A DNA stretch of 64,000 bases from Hippophae tibetana (lineage: Eukaryota; Streptophyta; Magnoliopsida; Rosales; Elaeagnaceae), in NCBI GenBank assembly GCA_037013495.1, contig CM072801.1:15305501-15369500 (forward strand), written 5' to 3'. The notes under the pieces were generated by a model. That model worked only from the letters and a program-made list of their open reading frames with translations. It was not told where the DNA came from and searched no databases. This document shows, piece by piece, positions 1 to 10,758 of this stretch. The translations under genes were made by a program, and so were the position numbers. Position 1 is the stretch's first letter. Every line of letters starts with the position of its first letter.

Positions 1-1105
1 TTTCTCTCTTAGGAGTTTAGGAAGTCCTGCTAGGAACTTCTCTTTCCAGTAGGGTTGATTAGAGTCTTCTCTTAGCATAATTCTGTTGAGGAAGGTTGTT
101 TTGTACCACTGAAAATCACCGAATTTTGAACACCAAAGGTTTGAAAGTAGCTCGGTGTTTATATCTTTTATGTGTGAGGAGTCACCCATAAAATATAGTG
201 ATATCGTAGATAACAAAGTAGGTACTACATTTTGAATAACTTTTTTGTGATGATCAAGAATGGGTTCACCATTCTCTCCAGTTTGGATAGCACCTAAGAT
301 ATCAAACTATTGTTGCTTGGTAAGATGGAAATCCCACCATTCTTTTAATTAGCCTGATAAGCCAACTGTGAGGAGTTCAACAACAATTTTGTTTGAAGTT
401 CCATATTGGGTTTTATAAGCATTTGACATCATAGTCATTTGCTATATTAGGTTTAAGATTTGTCCATCATTCATACCATCAATATTCCATTGATATATGG
501 ATGAAGAATTATATCTATTTTGAGTGAGTAGGTTTGGCTAGGTTCCTAAACCTAGGGACCTAGTTGGTATGATGCTCATTGGTGATATTTTTATTGCAAC
601 CTCAAGAGACGGTTCCTGAGATGCATTTTTGTTAGAGGTACTAGCATCTTTGTGCAAGATATGAATACTTTGTGATGTCTTATGTAACTTTGGAATACAA
701 GCATCTAAGTATAAGATACCAGCATCCTGAGGAATGATTTGAGTAATTATAGGGGATAATGCCTAAAAGTTTTGCTTATTAGAGATACTGGTATCCATTT
801 TCAAGATATCAATACTCTAAGGTGATTTTCGTGATTCTTCTGGTGATATGTTTTCCCATTTATAATCATCATCCAGTAATCTATCGAAATCCCTTTTGTG
901 ATTTCTTTAGTACTGATTTCTGAAAAAAAAAATGGGTGTGCTAGATGTTTAGCTATTAGATTTAGTAGAGTCTTCTAGATTAACTGGTTTAGGTTTATCT
1001 ATAGTGACTGGTAATGTTTCCACTAAGCTAACTTGTTTAGGGCTATTTATAGTGATTGGTGATGATTTAACTATGGTAACCTATTTAGGGCTATTTATTG
1101 TTAAA
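1..1105 (-). pseudogene. Endogenous caulimovirid coat-protein-like region (partial, leaves window at left)
   Basis: Read on the minus strand, frames stitched across stops give a coat/Gag-type domain: WNIDGM near 490, then MTMMSNAYKTQYG, KEWWDFHL, FQWYKTTFLNRIMLRED and YWKEKFLAGLP toward position 1. This order is familiar from polyproteins of endogenous Caulimoviridae, where it precedes a zinc knuckle. The zinc knuckle would lie outside the window. The N-terminal half (about 560-1105) is serine/threonine-rich, poorly conserved and full of stops. The family's capsid function is known; nothing here is expressible. It points away from the protease/RT relic on the other strand, so the two are not collinear. 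A retrotransposon Gag is possible but the motif set fits caulimovirids better. Confidence 0.7.
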
Positions 1106-2050
1106 CATTTGATCTTCTGAGCCTTGGTTAGAAGACTCAGAAGATTCAAATCCCCAGTTAGATGAGTTAGCATCCACTAACTCCGCTACAAAAATATTAA
1201 TGTATTAACTAAGGAAGAAGATGAAAAACTTCAAAGTAAAATCCTTAAGCTAAACGACCCTCATATCACAAAACTATATATGGACTACTTGACTAGCAAC
1301 TTAGCCAAAGCCCAGCCATTACCAAAACCTTCTAAACTTCCAAGTACCAACACATGATATTATAACTTCACTGCTATTTTGGAATAAAAGAACAAAACAT
1401 TAAAACCAGAAAGTCAAATTCAAGACTTAAAAACTGAAATCAAAATCATTAAGCTAGAACTCCACCAGCTTAGGGAAAAACATAAACAATATGACCTCAA
1501 GTTCAAACTACTTGATAAAACTGGAGTCAAAACTCCAATGAGTGAGTCATATGACGAAATTGAATCCAATACCCAAGAACTTAAGAACATGGAATAAGTT
1601 CCTGAAAATGTTCTTCAAATTCTTAGGAAAATTACCACCAAGAAATACAAGATATATATTACACTTGTATTCCCTGAAAAATCAAAACTTGAGACAATAG
1701 CCTTATTTGATATAGATGTTTATCTCAATTGTATGAAACCATCAATCGTTCCCAGATGATTTTATCAACCAACGGACGAACAACTTACCTCAGCCAATAA
1801 ATTAAAAATGCATATCATTGGTAAAACGGAAGTTGCAATCCTTAATAAATCATTTCTCATTAAAACACCTTTCGTGATTGTATCAAATATAGGGTATCCA
1901 ATCATATTAGGTACACCCTTCATGAATATCATTACCCTATATCTTGTCAAAACTGATAAGATTTCTTTCAAAATCAAAGAGAAAACCTTTAGTTTTCCCT
2001 TTATCGAAGAACCAAAAACTAGAAATCTCAACCTTATTAAAGCCAATTCC
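1105..2050 (+). pseudogene. Endogenous caulimovirid polyprotein relic: acidic linker, coiled coil and aspartic protease
   Basis: An acidic, serine-rich stretch at 1115-1190 is followed by NVLTKEEDE (about 1196) and a charged, heptad-like region to about 1600 with two stops. The aspartic protease domain follows. The active-site triplet is altered: positions 1709-1717 read Asp-Ile-Asp where the family has Asp-Thr-Gly. The rest is well kept, for example IIGKTEVAIL and PIILGTPFMN (about 1820-1930). The domain order is that of caulimovirid polyproteins upstream of RT. Stops at about 1356, 1597 and 1757 and the changed catalytic triplet make it dead. It runs directly into a truncated RT. Confidence 0.75.
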
Positions 2051-2986
2051 ATCATGAATGGAATGTCATGCCTTTTGGGCTCAAAAATGCGCCTTATGAA
2101 TTTCAAAGGATTATGAATGATATATTAAATCCTTATTCAGAATTCTATATTGTGTACATCAATGATGTACTTAATATTTTCTAAAGATTTTAGACAACAT
2201 ATTAGGCATCTCAAAACCTTCTTTCATATCATCAAAAGGAGTGGTCTGGCGTTATCAGCCAAAAAAATGACTCTTTTCAAAACTGATATCAAGTTTCTTG
2301 GAAACAATGTGTCTAATGGAACCATTATTCCAATCGAATAGTCTCTTCTGTTTACTTCCAAGTTTCCTGATAAGATCATTGACAAAACTTAGCTACAAAG
2401 ATTTCTTGGTAGCTTAAATTATGTTTTAAGTTTCTGTCCTAATATCAATAGATTGGCCAAGCCATTACATTATAGGCTCAATAAAACTCCTAAGCCATGG
2501 ACAAACGAACATACCAAAATTTTGCAAAGAATAAAAGCACAGTTTAAAACATTCTCTATTTACATCTTGTGGATCCAACACTTCCTAAGATAGTAGAAAC
2601 TGATGCCAGTGAACTTGGCTACGGTGGGATATTAAAACAAGTCTAGGAAGATAAAGAACTTATAGTTCAGTTTGTCTCTAGCCATTGGAATGATTATCAA
2701 AAGAATTATTCGACTATCAAAAAACAAGTATTAGCAATAGTACTTTGTATTTCTAAATTTCAATCAGATTTATTAAATCAAAGATTTTTATTAAGAATTG
2801 ATTGTAAGTTTATAAAAGAGATTTTATTAAAAGATGTTAAAAACATTAAATCAAAGCAAATTTTTGCCAAATGGAAAGCTTTATTAAGTTTTTTTTATTT
2901 TGATATTGAGTTTATCAAAGGAGAGAACAATTCATTACCAGACTTTCTAACTAGAGAGTTTCTCCAAAACAGGTTTAACAATGAGT
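2050..2986 (+). pseudogene. Endogenous caulimovirid reverse transcriptase / RNase H relic, RT N-terminal half deleted
   Basis: The frame picks up abruptly at WNVMPFGLKNAPYEF (about 2060), an RT palm motif. The fingers and the first catalytic Asp motif are missing between the protease end and this point. The YxDD box at 2155-2166 reads YIND (first Asp codon AAT). A frameshift follows at once, and the thumb continues in another frame (SKDFRQHI, then FLGNNVSNG). A connection region with LQRFLGSLNY follows (about 2395). RNase H begins with ETDASELGYGGILKQ (about 2597) and runs to LPDFLTREFLQ (about 2970). Several stops replace Gln codons (for example TAG before LQRF). Family identity is firm; the genus (florendovirus-like) is inference from the following second frame. 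Confidence 0.85.
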
Positions 2987-4513
2987 AAGAAGAAAAAAGA
3001 AAAGGAGAAAAGGGAACCTCCTATAAAACCCTTATATCACCACCCTCTCATTAGCAATACCAATTATCACTTGGTCCCAAACGGCCCAAACCAAAATTGC
3101 AAAAGCAGAATCATCCTCCCAACAATCCCTGGAAGAATTATCACTAGAACTATCTCCATTAGACAAAGTTCTTTATCAAAAAGTCCAAGAATGGAAAATG
3201 GGTCTCAAAGATCCATAAGCATTAAAAGAAACCTATGAAAGCATCCTAGGTTTAGGTACACTATTATTACTTTCCCAAGCAGAGGCCATATCCTCCAAAA
3301 GTAAAAAAAAAGATATCAAAGGAAGCAACGTCTTCCAAATTAAAAAAAATGATTTCAAAACCATTAACTGGAATAATTTCTATTCCAAAAAAGAGGATAA
3401 CAACCTCTACTATATTTCCCCAAAAGGGAACAAGGGAAAATATTCCCAAATCTATTTCAAAACCATCATCTAAGTATTTTCCAAAACATCAAACTCAGAT
3501 AGATACAATTGTTGAAAAAGGATTTTATGATAAGAATCCTTATTTGGCAACTCAAAAATTATTTGGTAAAAGTTTATTCTACCGGCCTTTTGCCAACTCA
3601 AAAACTCCACAATATTATCAAAGTGTTCTAGAAATTATTGGCAGTGTTGAATTCAAACAATTCCTTTATTCAAAATCATCAGATGCGCAGTTTTCAATTG
3701 CAAAAATTCATAAAACCATATCTCTTGCAGACTGGGGTAATAATCTTTCAAAATCTATGTCCTTTTTCAGTCAATATTACCTCTTCCTTACCACATTATA
3801 CATCCTACAATTATTGGGATTATTACCAGGCATGGTTCAACGCATTCCTTATTCAGAACAAAGATAACCAATATTCTTGGTTATTTTTCTTTGTCAACAA
3901 ATCTATTAATCCATCAAGATTTCCATCTTGGTTTTCTAACTCGTGGAAGTTATTTGGAAATATTCATTCTATCATCATTTCTCCTATAAAGGAAATTTAT
4001 GAATCCATTCAGAAGCATTACAAACCTACATCAGAGGAAGCTAGATTCCCCCCTCTGTGTATTTTTTGTTCAAAATTATATTTTCCTTGGGTTTATCAAT
4101 AGGTCTTAAAGCCTGTTATATATGAGGTAATCACCATTACCCGTTCATTCCAAGTTAAATGGTGGTCATCATTTATGATCCCAAAGACTCTATTACAACC
4201 AGCTGTTGAACAATGGCTTATCAAAAATGGTCATAGAGAACCTAAGATGAAAGAACTCTAAGCTTCTTCACTTCTCTTGGCACAAAAGGCACATACGAAT
4301 GCCTTAATATCTCAAGCAAAAATCCAGGAGGAACTCTTGGAAATTATCGAACAATTATCACAAGGATCTTCTAGGCAAATTTTTAAAGTTAAGAAAAAAG
4401 AAGAAGATTCAGGTGAAATTCAATCACCCGATGAAACTGTCTCACCATCATCCAAAGCCTCATCAGCTGATCTAGTAAACTTAGAAATAGCTAGTGAAGA
4501 TATCTTATTCTAG
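2981..4513 (+). pseudogene. Second-ORF relic of the same caulimovirid (unknown function)
   Basis: Downstream of RNase H, stitched frames contain KGFYDKNPYLATQKLFGKSLFYRPF (split here by region 3515-3590), YWDYYQAWFNAFLIQ (about 3810-3855), EEARFPPLCIFCSKLYFPWV (4035-4095), VKWWSSFMIP (about 4160) and an acidic, coiled-coil-like C-terminus from 4277 to 4513. I recognise this set as the protein found next to the polyprotein in endogenous florendovirus-type elements. Its function is not established. It keeps the same strand and order as the protease/RT, so this part of the virus is collinear from about 1105 to 4513. At least three frame changes or stops break it. Confidence 0.6.
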
Positions 4514-4552
4514 ATTGGAAAAGCCCATCCATAAACAGGGTTTTTAGGCCCA

Positions 4553-4692
4553 ATATTATTACTGGGCCTATGTGTCTATTTATTTCTTTGGGCCTGGGAG
4601 TCCATTCTTATTATTTTGGACCTACGAGTCCATCCTCATTTGTTTGGGCCTATGTGTCCATTTATTTATCGATTTGGGCCTGCGAATCCATA
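4553..4692 (+). repeat. Short tandem repeat, GGGCCTNNGAGTCCAT-type units
   Basis: Five imperfect units of about 30 bases, each starting TGGGCCT and carrying a variant of GAGTCCAT followed by a T-rich spacer, lie directly downstream of the second viral frame. A related GGCCCATCC occurs at about 4730. They sit where a caulimovirid genome has its intergenic region. No coding role is visible. Confidence 0.7.
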
Positions 4693-4839
4693 TAGTGTAT
4701 TACGGGTTAAAAGCCCATTTATTTGTAAAGGCCCATCCAATGTCCTAACAATCGTCTTCAGAACAGTTACTATTGTTTTCACACAAGATGACAAAACAAC
4801 AAACGGTGCCGACAAAGCCCAATTTAGTAAATAATTTAA

Positions 4840-5090
4840 AGCTATTTGGAATGTTCTATCAAATACTGTTCACAACACAATAAGGCATCTCCTATAGTAC
4901 CTGGTGGTAGACAAGCTACTGTTCATAACACAATAGTCAACTCCCAAGAATATCAAGTGGAAAACAAAGAAATATTCATTGAATAGTAATAACATCTAGC
5001 TATAGTACATCACTCGGTTATAAAAGAGAAGCTCCTTTTTAGAAAGGGCAATAATTCCTTTACTTGCCGGTGGTCTAGCAAAAGACCTAT
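4840..5090 (+). promoter_or_regulatory. Promoter-like intergenic region of the left pararetrovirus, TATA at 5018-5027
   Basis: No open frame. Two imperfect copies of ACTGTTCA(C/T)AACACAATA occur near 4866 and 4918. A TATA-type box TTATAAAAGA lies at 5018-5027, preceded by short imperfect repeats of ATCTAGCTATAGTACAT type. Caulimovirids transcribe from one promoter in this position, after the last ORF. No tRNA-Met primer site could be seen. The promoter call is inference from position and the TATA box. Confidence 0.4.
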
Positions 5091-5367
5091 TTTAATATAA
5101 GTTGAAGAAGGTCATAAATATTATATGAAAAGATAGAACAATAAATGCATGTTAAATATTTCATGTATGATAGCTTAGCATATTTTCGAGACTTAATCCC
5201 ATGTCTATAATATATGTATCTTGATATTTAGTAGTAGACAGTAATTTTAAAGATTAAGATTCTTATTTATCAATTAAAGATATTATATTTATGATTAGTT
5301 TATCACCATATTTTACAAGCATCTTAAAGGCTAGTACTAACTATTAATGAGTTAAATGTAGCTCAGG

Positions 5368-5550
5368 CTCTTAGAGACTGGTACTAATTGTGCTAGTATT
5401 TCTCCCTTCCCCAACCTCAAACCTAGGACTCCTTAAGTACCTCTAGATATTGGTACTAACTACGCTACTAGCAAGTTAGTACTAGTCTCTAAGAGTTGGA
5501 GGTACTTAAGGGCTAGGTCCTAAGTTCGAAGTTGGGGAAGGGTGAAAGGA
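5368..5550. repeat. Foldback hairpin 1 (imperfect inverted repeat)
   Basis: The arm at about 5402-5462 begins CTCCCTTCCCCAACCTC and contains CTTAAGTACCTC. It is matched in reverse complement by about 5477-5550, which contains GAGGTACTTAAG and GTTGGGGAAGGG. An outer copy of CTCTTAGAGACTGGTACTAA at 5370-5388 also pairs inversely with the segment near 5478-5498. The loop is short. It is either a MITE/foldback element or a rearranged repeat; no coding. Confidence 0.75.
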
Positions 5551-5689
5551 ATCTGTCCACTAGTTATGAACTAGGGCCTGCAGAAATATCTCTTCCACGT
5601 GCTAGAAAAAAATCTCAAACATAAAAAGATTCACTTTTTACCTCCATCTTATGAAAGGTTTGAATATCCTCGCACCCATACGGTTTGTT

Positions 5690-5850
5690 TTTCTTTTCCT
5701 AACCTCAAACCCGATACTTGGGCGCTAGTACCTTATTAGAACATAAGGTTGGTACCATCTAGACTAGTAGTCCATATGGTACCAGCTTACTTCCTAATAA
5801 GGTATTTAAGGGCTAGGTACGGGGTTCGAGAGCTGAGGAGAGCGAAAGAA
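5690..5850. repeat. Foldback hairpin 2, same family as hairpin 1
   Basis: The arm at about 5692-5765 carries CCTAACCTCAAACCC, ACCTTATTAG and TTGGTACCAT. It pairs inversely with about 5772-5848, which carries ATGGTACCAGCTTA, CTAATAAGGT and GGGGTTCGAGAGCTGAGG. The outer ends resemble those of hairpin 1 (CTTTC...CCTCAAACC and AAGGGCTAGGT), so the two are relatives with different cores. Confidence 0.75.
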
Positions 5851-6211
5851 ATGTGTATCATCCAAGGCTGGGCTCCACGCGTATATCCTGACATGTGTGA
5901 GACATGCTCAAACAATGAGGTCCCATAAAAAAAATTAGTTAAGTCTGAGAACTAGTTCAAAATCGTTAGCAACCACCTCAAACCTACCCCCATAATATGT
6001 GGGAGAGGTTTTATGCTAAGGAGGAGCCCAAGGCTCACGAATGATCTAGAGAGGACTCCACTAAATTGTCTCATCAACCCACATGAGACAAAATATGAGG
6101 TATTCAAAAGATCCCTCCAGAGGGTCTTCTTTGAGAGATAGTTCTGGATATCAGTTGTTCATTGCTTTGTATGCAATGACAAGGTTATGATCAAGGATCC
6201 TGTCTTCCTTA

Positions 6212-6841
6212 TCATGACCTTAGTATCATTCTAGGCCCTCCAAAAAACTTGGGCATCTCCAAATCCATGCCGAGCTCCTGGCACATCACTGAGAGGAAAA
6301 GAAAATACTTCCAACTGTTAGGCATTAGTTGACCTGGCATGAGCTGAGTCCTTTCCAGAAACCTCCTAATAAGAGGGTATAAGAGGAACCTAACTCCTAA
6401 CCATAAAGCCTTCTTATGAAATACCGTCCACCCAACTAAGGGAGGGTCATTGTCATGTGTACCAACCATTGGATTCCTTATGTCTATCGAGGAGGGAATG
6501 TTATATGTTTTTTCAACCTCTCTTCATCTAGTAGTGACAAACTATCAGTATTAACTTTGGCCGACCATCCCTTAGTACGACACTTGGGCTCTCTACCCCT
6601 ATGCTCCTATCATTTTTCCTTCATGTCTTAGCCACCATTATTTGCATCCGGGAAACATTTATCCTAATAGTGGGAACGACCTAAGAAGGGGCAGAGGTAG
6701 AAGGCTGGGGATGAGATTTCCCTTCCTCGCTCAAAACAATTGTTTCAGTAGAGAACCCCATGTCATCACTGACGATGAGATATTGGAGGCTTTCCCAAGA
6801 GCCAGAGCCCAAGCCCAAGGTCTCTTCTATACACATAATGG
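6212..6841 (-). pseudogene. PF04195-like 'putative gypsy-type transposase' protein relic
   Basis: The minus-strand frame from about 6839 reads MCIEETLGLGSGSW and is rich in Ser/Pro (to about 6690). After a stretch with stops, the frame 6469-6212 reads GVRFLLYPLIRRFLE, QLMPGQLMPNSWKYF and CQELGMDLEMPKFF. The FPLHP-x-RRFL and LxPNxWR-type motifs are those of the plant family annotated as 'transposase (putative) gypsy type'. Real function is unknown; these act like a Gag or coat-type protein of plant retroelements. The plus-strand copy at 62,090-62,270 has the same motifs. The fragment is interrupted and non-functional. Confidence 0.6.
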
Positions 6842-7035
6842 CTACAAAATACCACAAAATATAAAGGAGGGGGTAAGACACAGGAAAGAGAGATTACCTA
6901 GGGTCGAGTTTGAAAAAAATAAAGAAAGATATTCTTTAAAAACCAACTTGAAAATAAAGCAAACAAATGTTAAACTTGGAGTGCTGAACTCTTAAAACAT
7001 GAGCTAAAAAGTTGTACGCCGTGCTAATTTCTTAC
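6842..7035 (-). other. Probable intron in the leader of the PF04195-like element, copy 1
   Basis: On the minus strand a donor-like GTAAGAAAT starts at 7035 and an acceptor-like TTTTGTAG ends at 6842, just before the first ATG of the coding relic. The other copy has the same pair at 61,549 and 61,736 with nearly equal length (188 versus 194). Conserved splice-like ends in two diverged copies support a real intron. RNA evidence is not available. Confidence 0.5.
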
Positions 7036-7621
7036 CACCAAAATAAACTTTTCTACTACTCAAATTGAGGCGATAAAACATTTTTTCTCTTACTTTTTTT
7101 TTCTGATGTATAGGATATGATGAAAAAGTCTCAACCTAATCACCATTTTATATAAAGAATCCCAGTTTTCTCTCTCTAATCAATTAACATGCATTTATTA
7201 AGGGAGTTCAATGATTTAGATTCGTTGCCCGAGTTTTACTCTTCCACCTCAATATAAAGCTCGAGTTGAAAGAGTATGGGGACTTTACGTTTGGATGAAT
7301 GGCTATTGCCAAGTGACAACTCGAGCCAAACGACAACCCGAACCAGAAGATAGCCCGAGCGCAAGGGATAATCCTACAGTCTATTGTGTAAATAGGGTCA
7401 TCCGTCTGACCGAGCCTTAGGTGGTGGACCCCGATCCACAAGTGTACTTTTACTTTTATACTATTTATGATGTATTCTTATGTGTCCATCCTATGTAATC
7501 GATACATTTACATGTAAAGCCCTATAAATATATGAATACTTCAATAAATCCACACATTTCATCATTTGTTTTAGCTTCTTTTTAAGTTCTCTTTCTAAAA
7601 TTCGGACAAATCCCAACACAT

Positions 7622-9400
7622 AGCAAATTAGTTTACATATTATTCAAATAATTTTTTAAAGTAAATAATTTAATAATATAATGGTTTAATTGTATGACAT
7701 ATTTTATGCATTACTTTTAACCTTTTTATAAAAAAATGTAATTTTTCTTATAATGTAAAATAATATATATTTTTTACAAAATATTTTTTTATTAAACACA
7801 TGATTTTTTTTAAATGTGTTGTTCTTTATCTTAAAAAAATAAAAATAAAACTATGTAATAATAACTACATTATAATGGAGTTATTGGCCGTGTAAAGAAC
7901 GGTCCAAAACTAGTCGGGCAAAACAAAAAACAAAAAAAGCACAACAACAACGACTGTCTGCATAAAGAAAAGGCGGAAATTAAACGGATTCCGTGTGTGT
8001 CGGTATTTGGCTAAAGAAATGGTGGTGATTTTTAAAATGATTTTATTTGTGTTAAATTTGCATATAGTTATTTTATTTTCTCAATAAGTACTCATATCAT
8101 TTTCTTAATAAAGAAAGATATATTATTTATTTTTTAAATATTATAATTTTTTTAGTAAAAACTTAAAATACAATAATAAAAATATATTTAATATGATAAA
8201 ATTATTATCTTAAAGTTTTGTATCTTTTAAGCCGTTTTCTCATTTTTAATTTAATTTTAAATTTCTTGGGCAATAAATGAAAATATTAATATTTTTGAGT
8301 TATATTTTCTATATTTTTCATAAATTTATGTTTATATTAACACTTTAATGTATTCATAGTTAAAAAATAAATTAAAGTATCTCTTTTGTTAATATGATGC
8401 AATTGACCTTTAATGCATCACTAATCTTATATATAAAAAGCCTTTATAGACTTTGCTATTTGGTCGTTATCCTATCACCTTTTTTTAAGCTTTAATTTAT
8501 TTATGTCTTATATAATAATAAATATAAAAATATTATTATAATAAATAATATTTATATAATTTATATTTAATAATTTTATATATATTAACTTTACGTTATT
8601 AACCTTAAATTATTATTTTAAAATTATTAATTATATTGAGTCAATATTTTTTATATAGACTTTTTTATGCGGCTTCTTCTTCCTTTTGGTTTTTTAAGCG
8701 TTAATTTTACTTTTTTTCTCTCTTGTATACTAATAAATATGAAAATATTATTATAATAAATAATAATTATATAATTTATATTTTATAATTTTATATTGAA
8801 TTTATATCATTAACCTTGAATTATTATTTTAGTAGTAATCATTATATCAAGATTATGTTATAATCAATATTAATTAAAAAATGATCAACCAACTTATATT
8901 ACTTTTAAACAAAAAAATATTTGTAAAAATAATTATTAAATTCAATCAAGTTTTTTCTATCATTTCAAATTCATATGTGTCATCCTATTATATTTAATTT
9001 ATTTTTTAAATAAAGTGTCACTAATATTTAGATCACTATCACAAAATATTATACATATTGTTCATAAAATAATTATAACTCTTCATATATTTTTTTTTAT
9101 TAAAGTAATAAATTAATTAACTATTTATAAATAAAAAATATTGTTATATAATAAGTAAGGGTATTTTACATAGAAAGTTTTTGAAACTAACTCCTATTTA
9201 TTAAAAAATATGGTTTTGGTTTTGTAAATTGAAAATTAAATTTAATAACTAAATATTAATAAAGATAAAAATAAAGTATAAATATTATGATAAAAAATCA
9301 AATAAAAAAATGATTACAAGATCGTTCTCAATCACTAATGTATCTTTGTGTCTCAATTGAACTCCTGATTAAGAAGTTATAACCATTCACATCTTACCAT
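7622..9400. other. AT-rich stretch without recognisable genes
   Basis: Long A/T runs and no frame of note. It contains one internal duplication (separate entry) but no LTR ends, tRNA or protein motif that I can recognise. Confidence 0.7.
8430..8880. repeat. Two-copy AT-rich tandem duplication, about 220-225 bases per unit
   Basis: Unit 1 is about 8430-8650 and unit 2 about 8655-8880. Both run TATAGACTTT, a short TTTTTAAGC(G/T)TTAATTT block, TAATAAATAT(A/G)AAAATATTA, then ATTAACCTT(A/G)AATTATTATTTTA. The copies differ by scattered substitutions and small indels, so the duplication is not recent. Confidence 0.65.
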
Positions 9401-10757
9401 AAAAATTCAATGCAAGCTTATGGATTTTGACTTCCTGACTTATATTTGATAGTATTCTTCAAGATTTCCTCCAAATTGATTTCTTGGATCCTAGATCTTG
9501 GGTCAAATTAATTATTGAGATTGAGCTTATGAACCTATATATAAGTAAAGCTTCCATATGCCTTAATCATTCCAAGTCCATCTAGCCAAATTGTTGAAGT
9601 ATAATCTGGTAGGATATGGATGTAAAATCTCTTAGTATTTGGATCTTTGGTCTTCGTAATGAAAATGATGCACTAGTAACTCAAGTTATTGTTTGAATAG
9701 AACATCCAAGGTAGATCAAGTGAAACTACTTGTACAACTTCAATCGAACCAAAAGACCAAGTGAAATGGTTGGTATGGTTTTAATAGAACTAGAAGTACA
9801 TAAATGACTTGCTGATTTTCTAGTGTGATTCTCATGCTTGCTCAGTTTCTATTTGGAAAATACATTTTGTTGTAAAAGTCATCTAGCTAGGGACACTGCT
9901 AAGAAGACTTTAAAGAAATCTAGGGATGCCTAAAAGAAGTCCAATAATGTTGCCAAGCTGTCTTAAGTTATGAGAGATTGCTACTAGTAAGAGATAGATT
10001 CGACACATGAGAATATGAAAGTCCATAATTCAATTGTGACCTCCACAACTACCAAGAAATAGGCAATACAGGAATACATAATGTCTAACAATCTTGTAGT
10101 TGACTAAAACTAGTACCTTCTAAGCATGCGAGTTTAAGTTTACTAAAAGAAATGTTGGAATCATACATCCAAACTTGGACCAATTTCTCAACCTATTCTC
10201 AATCTTCACCATCTCTACCTTGAGACTTGATGAGTCCAAGAGACTAAAACTAGTACCTTCTAAGCATGCGAGTTTATTGTAATGTTCTATACAATGTTGC
10301 ATCTTCACACTTAGAAATTTGTCTACATACTAGGAATTTAGCGATGCTTAGCACTTAATCAATATCTACACCTTTATTAACTCTTGAGGCCATTGAGAGA
10401 GCCTTAGAAGTAACTAAGGCTCTAGAAATCCAATTGCAAGAAAGCTTGTCTTAAGAGAAGTCATGTAGTGAGAGTTTGGAATATGAGAACTAGAGATAGG
10501 CATCCTAGCTTAAAGTTGTAGACGAGAACACCATCAATAAATATCTTGATTCTGAGGTCTTTATTGCTAACACCAATGCAGCTTGGGCCCGTGATTTTTA
10601 ATTTGCCTAGGAAAGTAAAGAAAGTTCACCCCAACCTTGTCCTTCCACTCTGTCACTTTCCAGACTTCTAAGGAGTTATAACTGAGCACATTGAGTATGC
10701 TAATGATTCTAATGTCAATGAGGGTGAAGTTCTAGTTAAGGTGGTACCTTAAGTTGG
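9400..10757 (+). pseudogene. Coiled-coil C-terminal relic, probably of a PF04195-like protein
   Basis: There is no long frame, but the plus-strand translation at 10,370-10,760 reads LEAIERALEVTKALEIQLQE (a coiled-coil run), then after stops KKVHPNLVLPLCHFPDF and an acidic tail. Plant PF04195-type proteins end in a coiled coil followed by a (K)KAHPELDLS-like motif, so I assign it to that class by inference. The part before 10,100 has no recognisable domain. It is cut on the right by the LTR element starting near 10,759. It could instead belong to another Gag-like plant transposon protein. Confidence 0.4.
10102..10276 (+). repeat. Perfect 35-base direct repeat, 140 bases apart
   Basis: The identical segment GACTAAAACTAGTACCTTCT plus the next 15 bases occurs at 10,102-10,136 and again at 10,242-10,276. 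Surrounding sequence is not repeated, so this is a small local duplication within the relic. Confidence 0.9.
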
Positions 10758-10758
10758 T

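Larger units (their letters stand above)
5880..7621 (-). mobile_element. Copy 1 of a PF04195-like retroelement (LTR/leader, intron, gag-like ORF)
   Basis: On the minus strand this runs from TGTTGGGATTTGTCCG (about 7619) through a TATA-containing leader (TTATATAAA near 7150), a probable intron (6842-7035) and a coding relic to about 5880. The same order and many identical blocks recur on the plus strand at 60,990-63,007: ACTCTTTCAACTCGAG, TTGATTAGAGAGAGAAAA, TCGACCCTAGGTAAT, and a CCCAC...TATGGGGG block. Pairwise homology between distant copies is the main evidence that it is one element. The left boundary is uncertain because the foldback hairpins adjoin it. No RT or integrase is visible. Confidence 0.65.

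Noticed and set aside
5820..5840. tRNA gene at the GGGGTTCGAGAGC text
   Set aside because: Only a B-box-like stretch is present. No A box, anticodon arm or acceptor stem could be folded by eye; the text belongs to the foldback arm.
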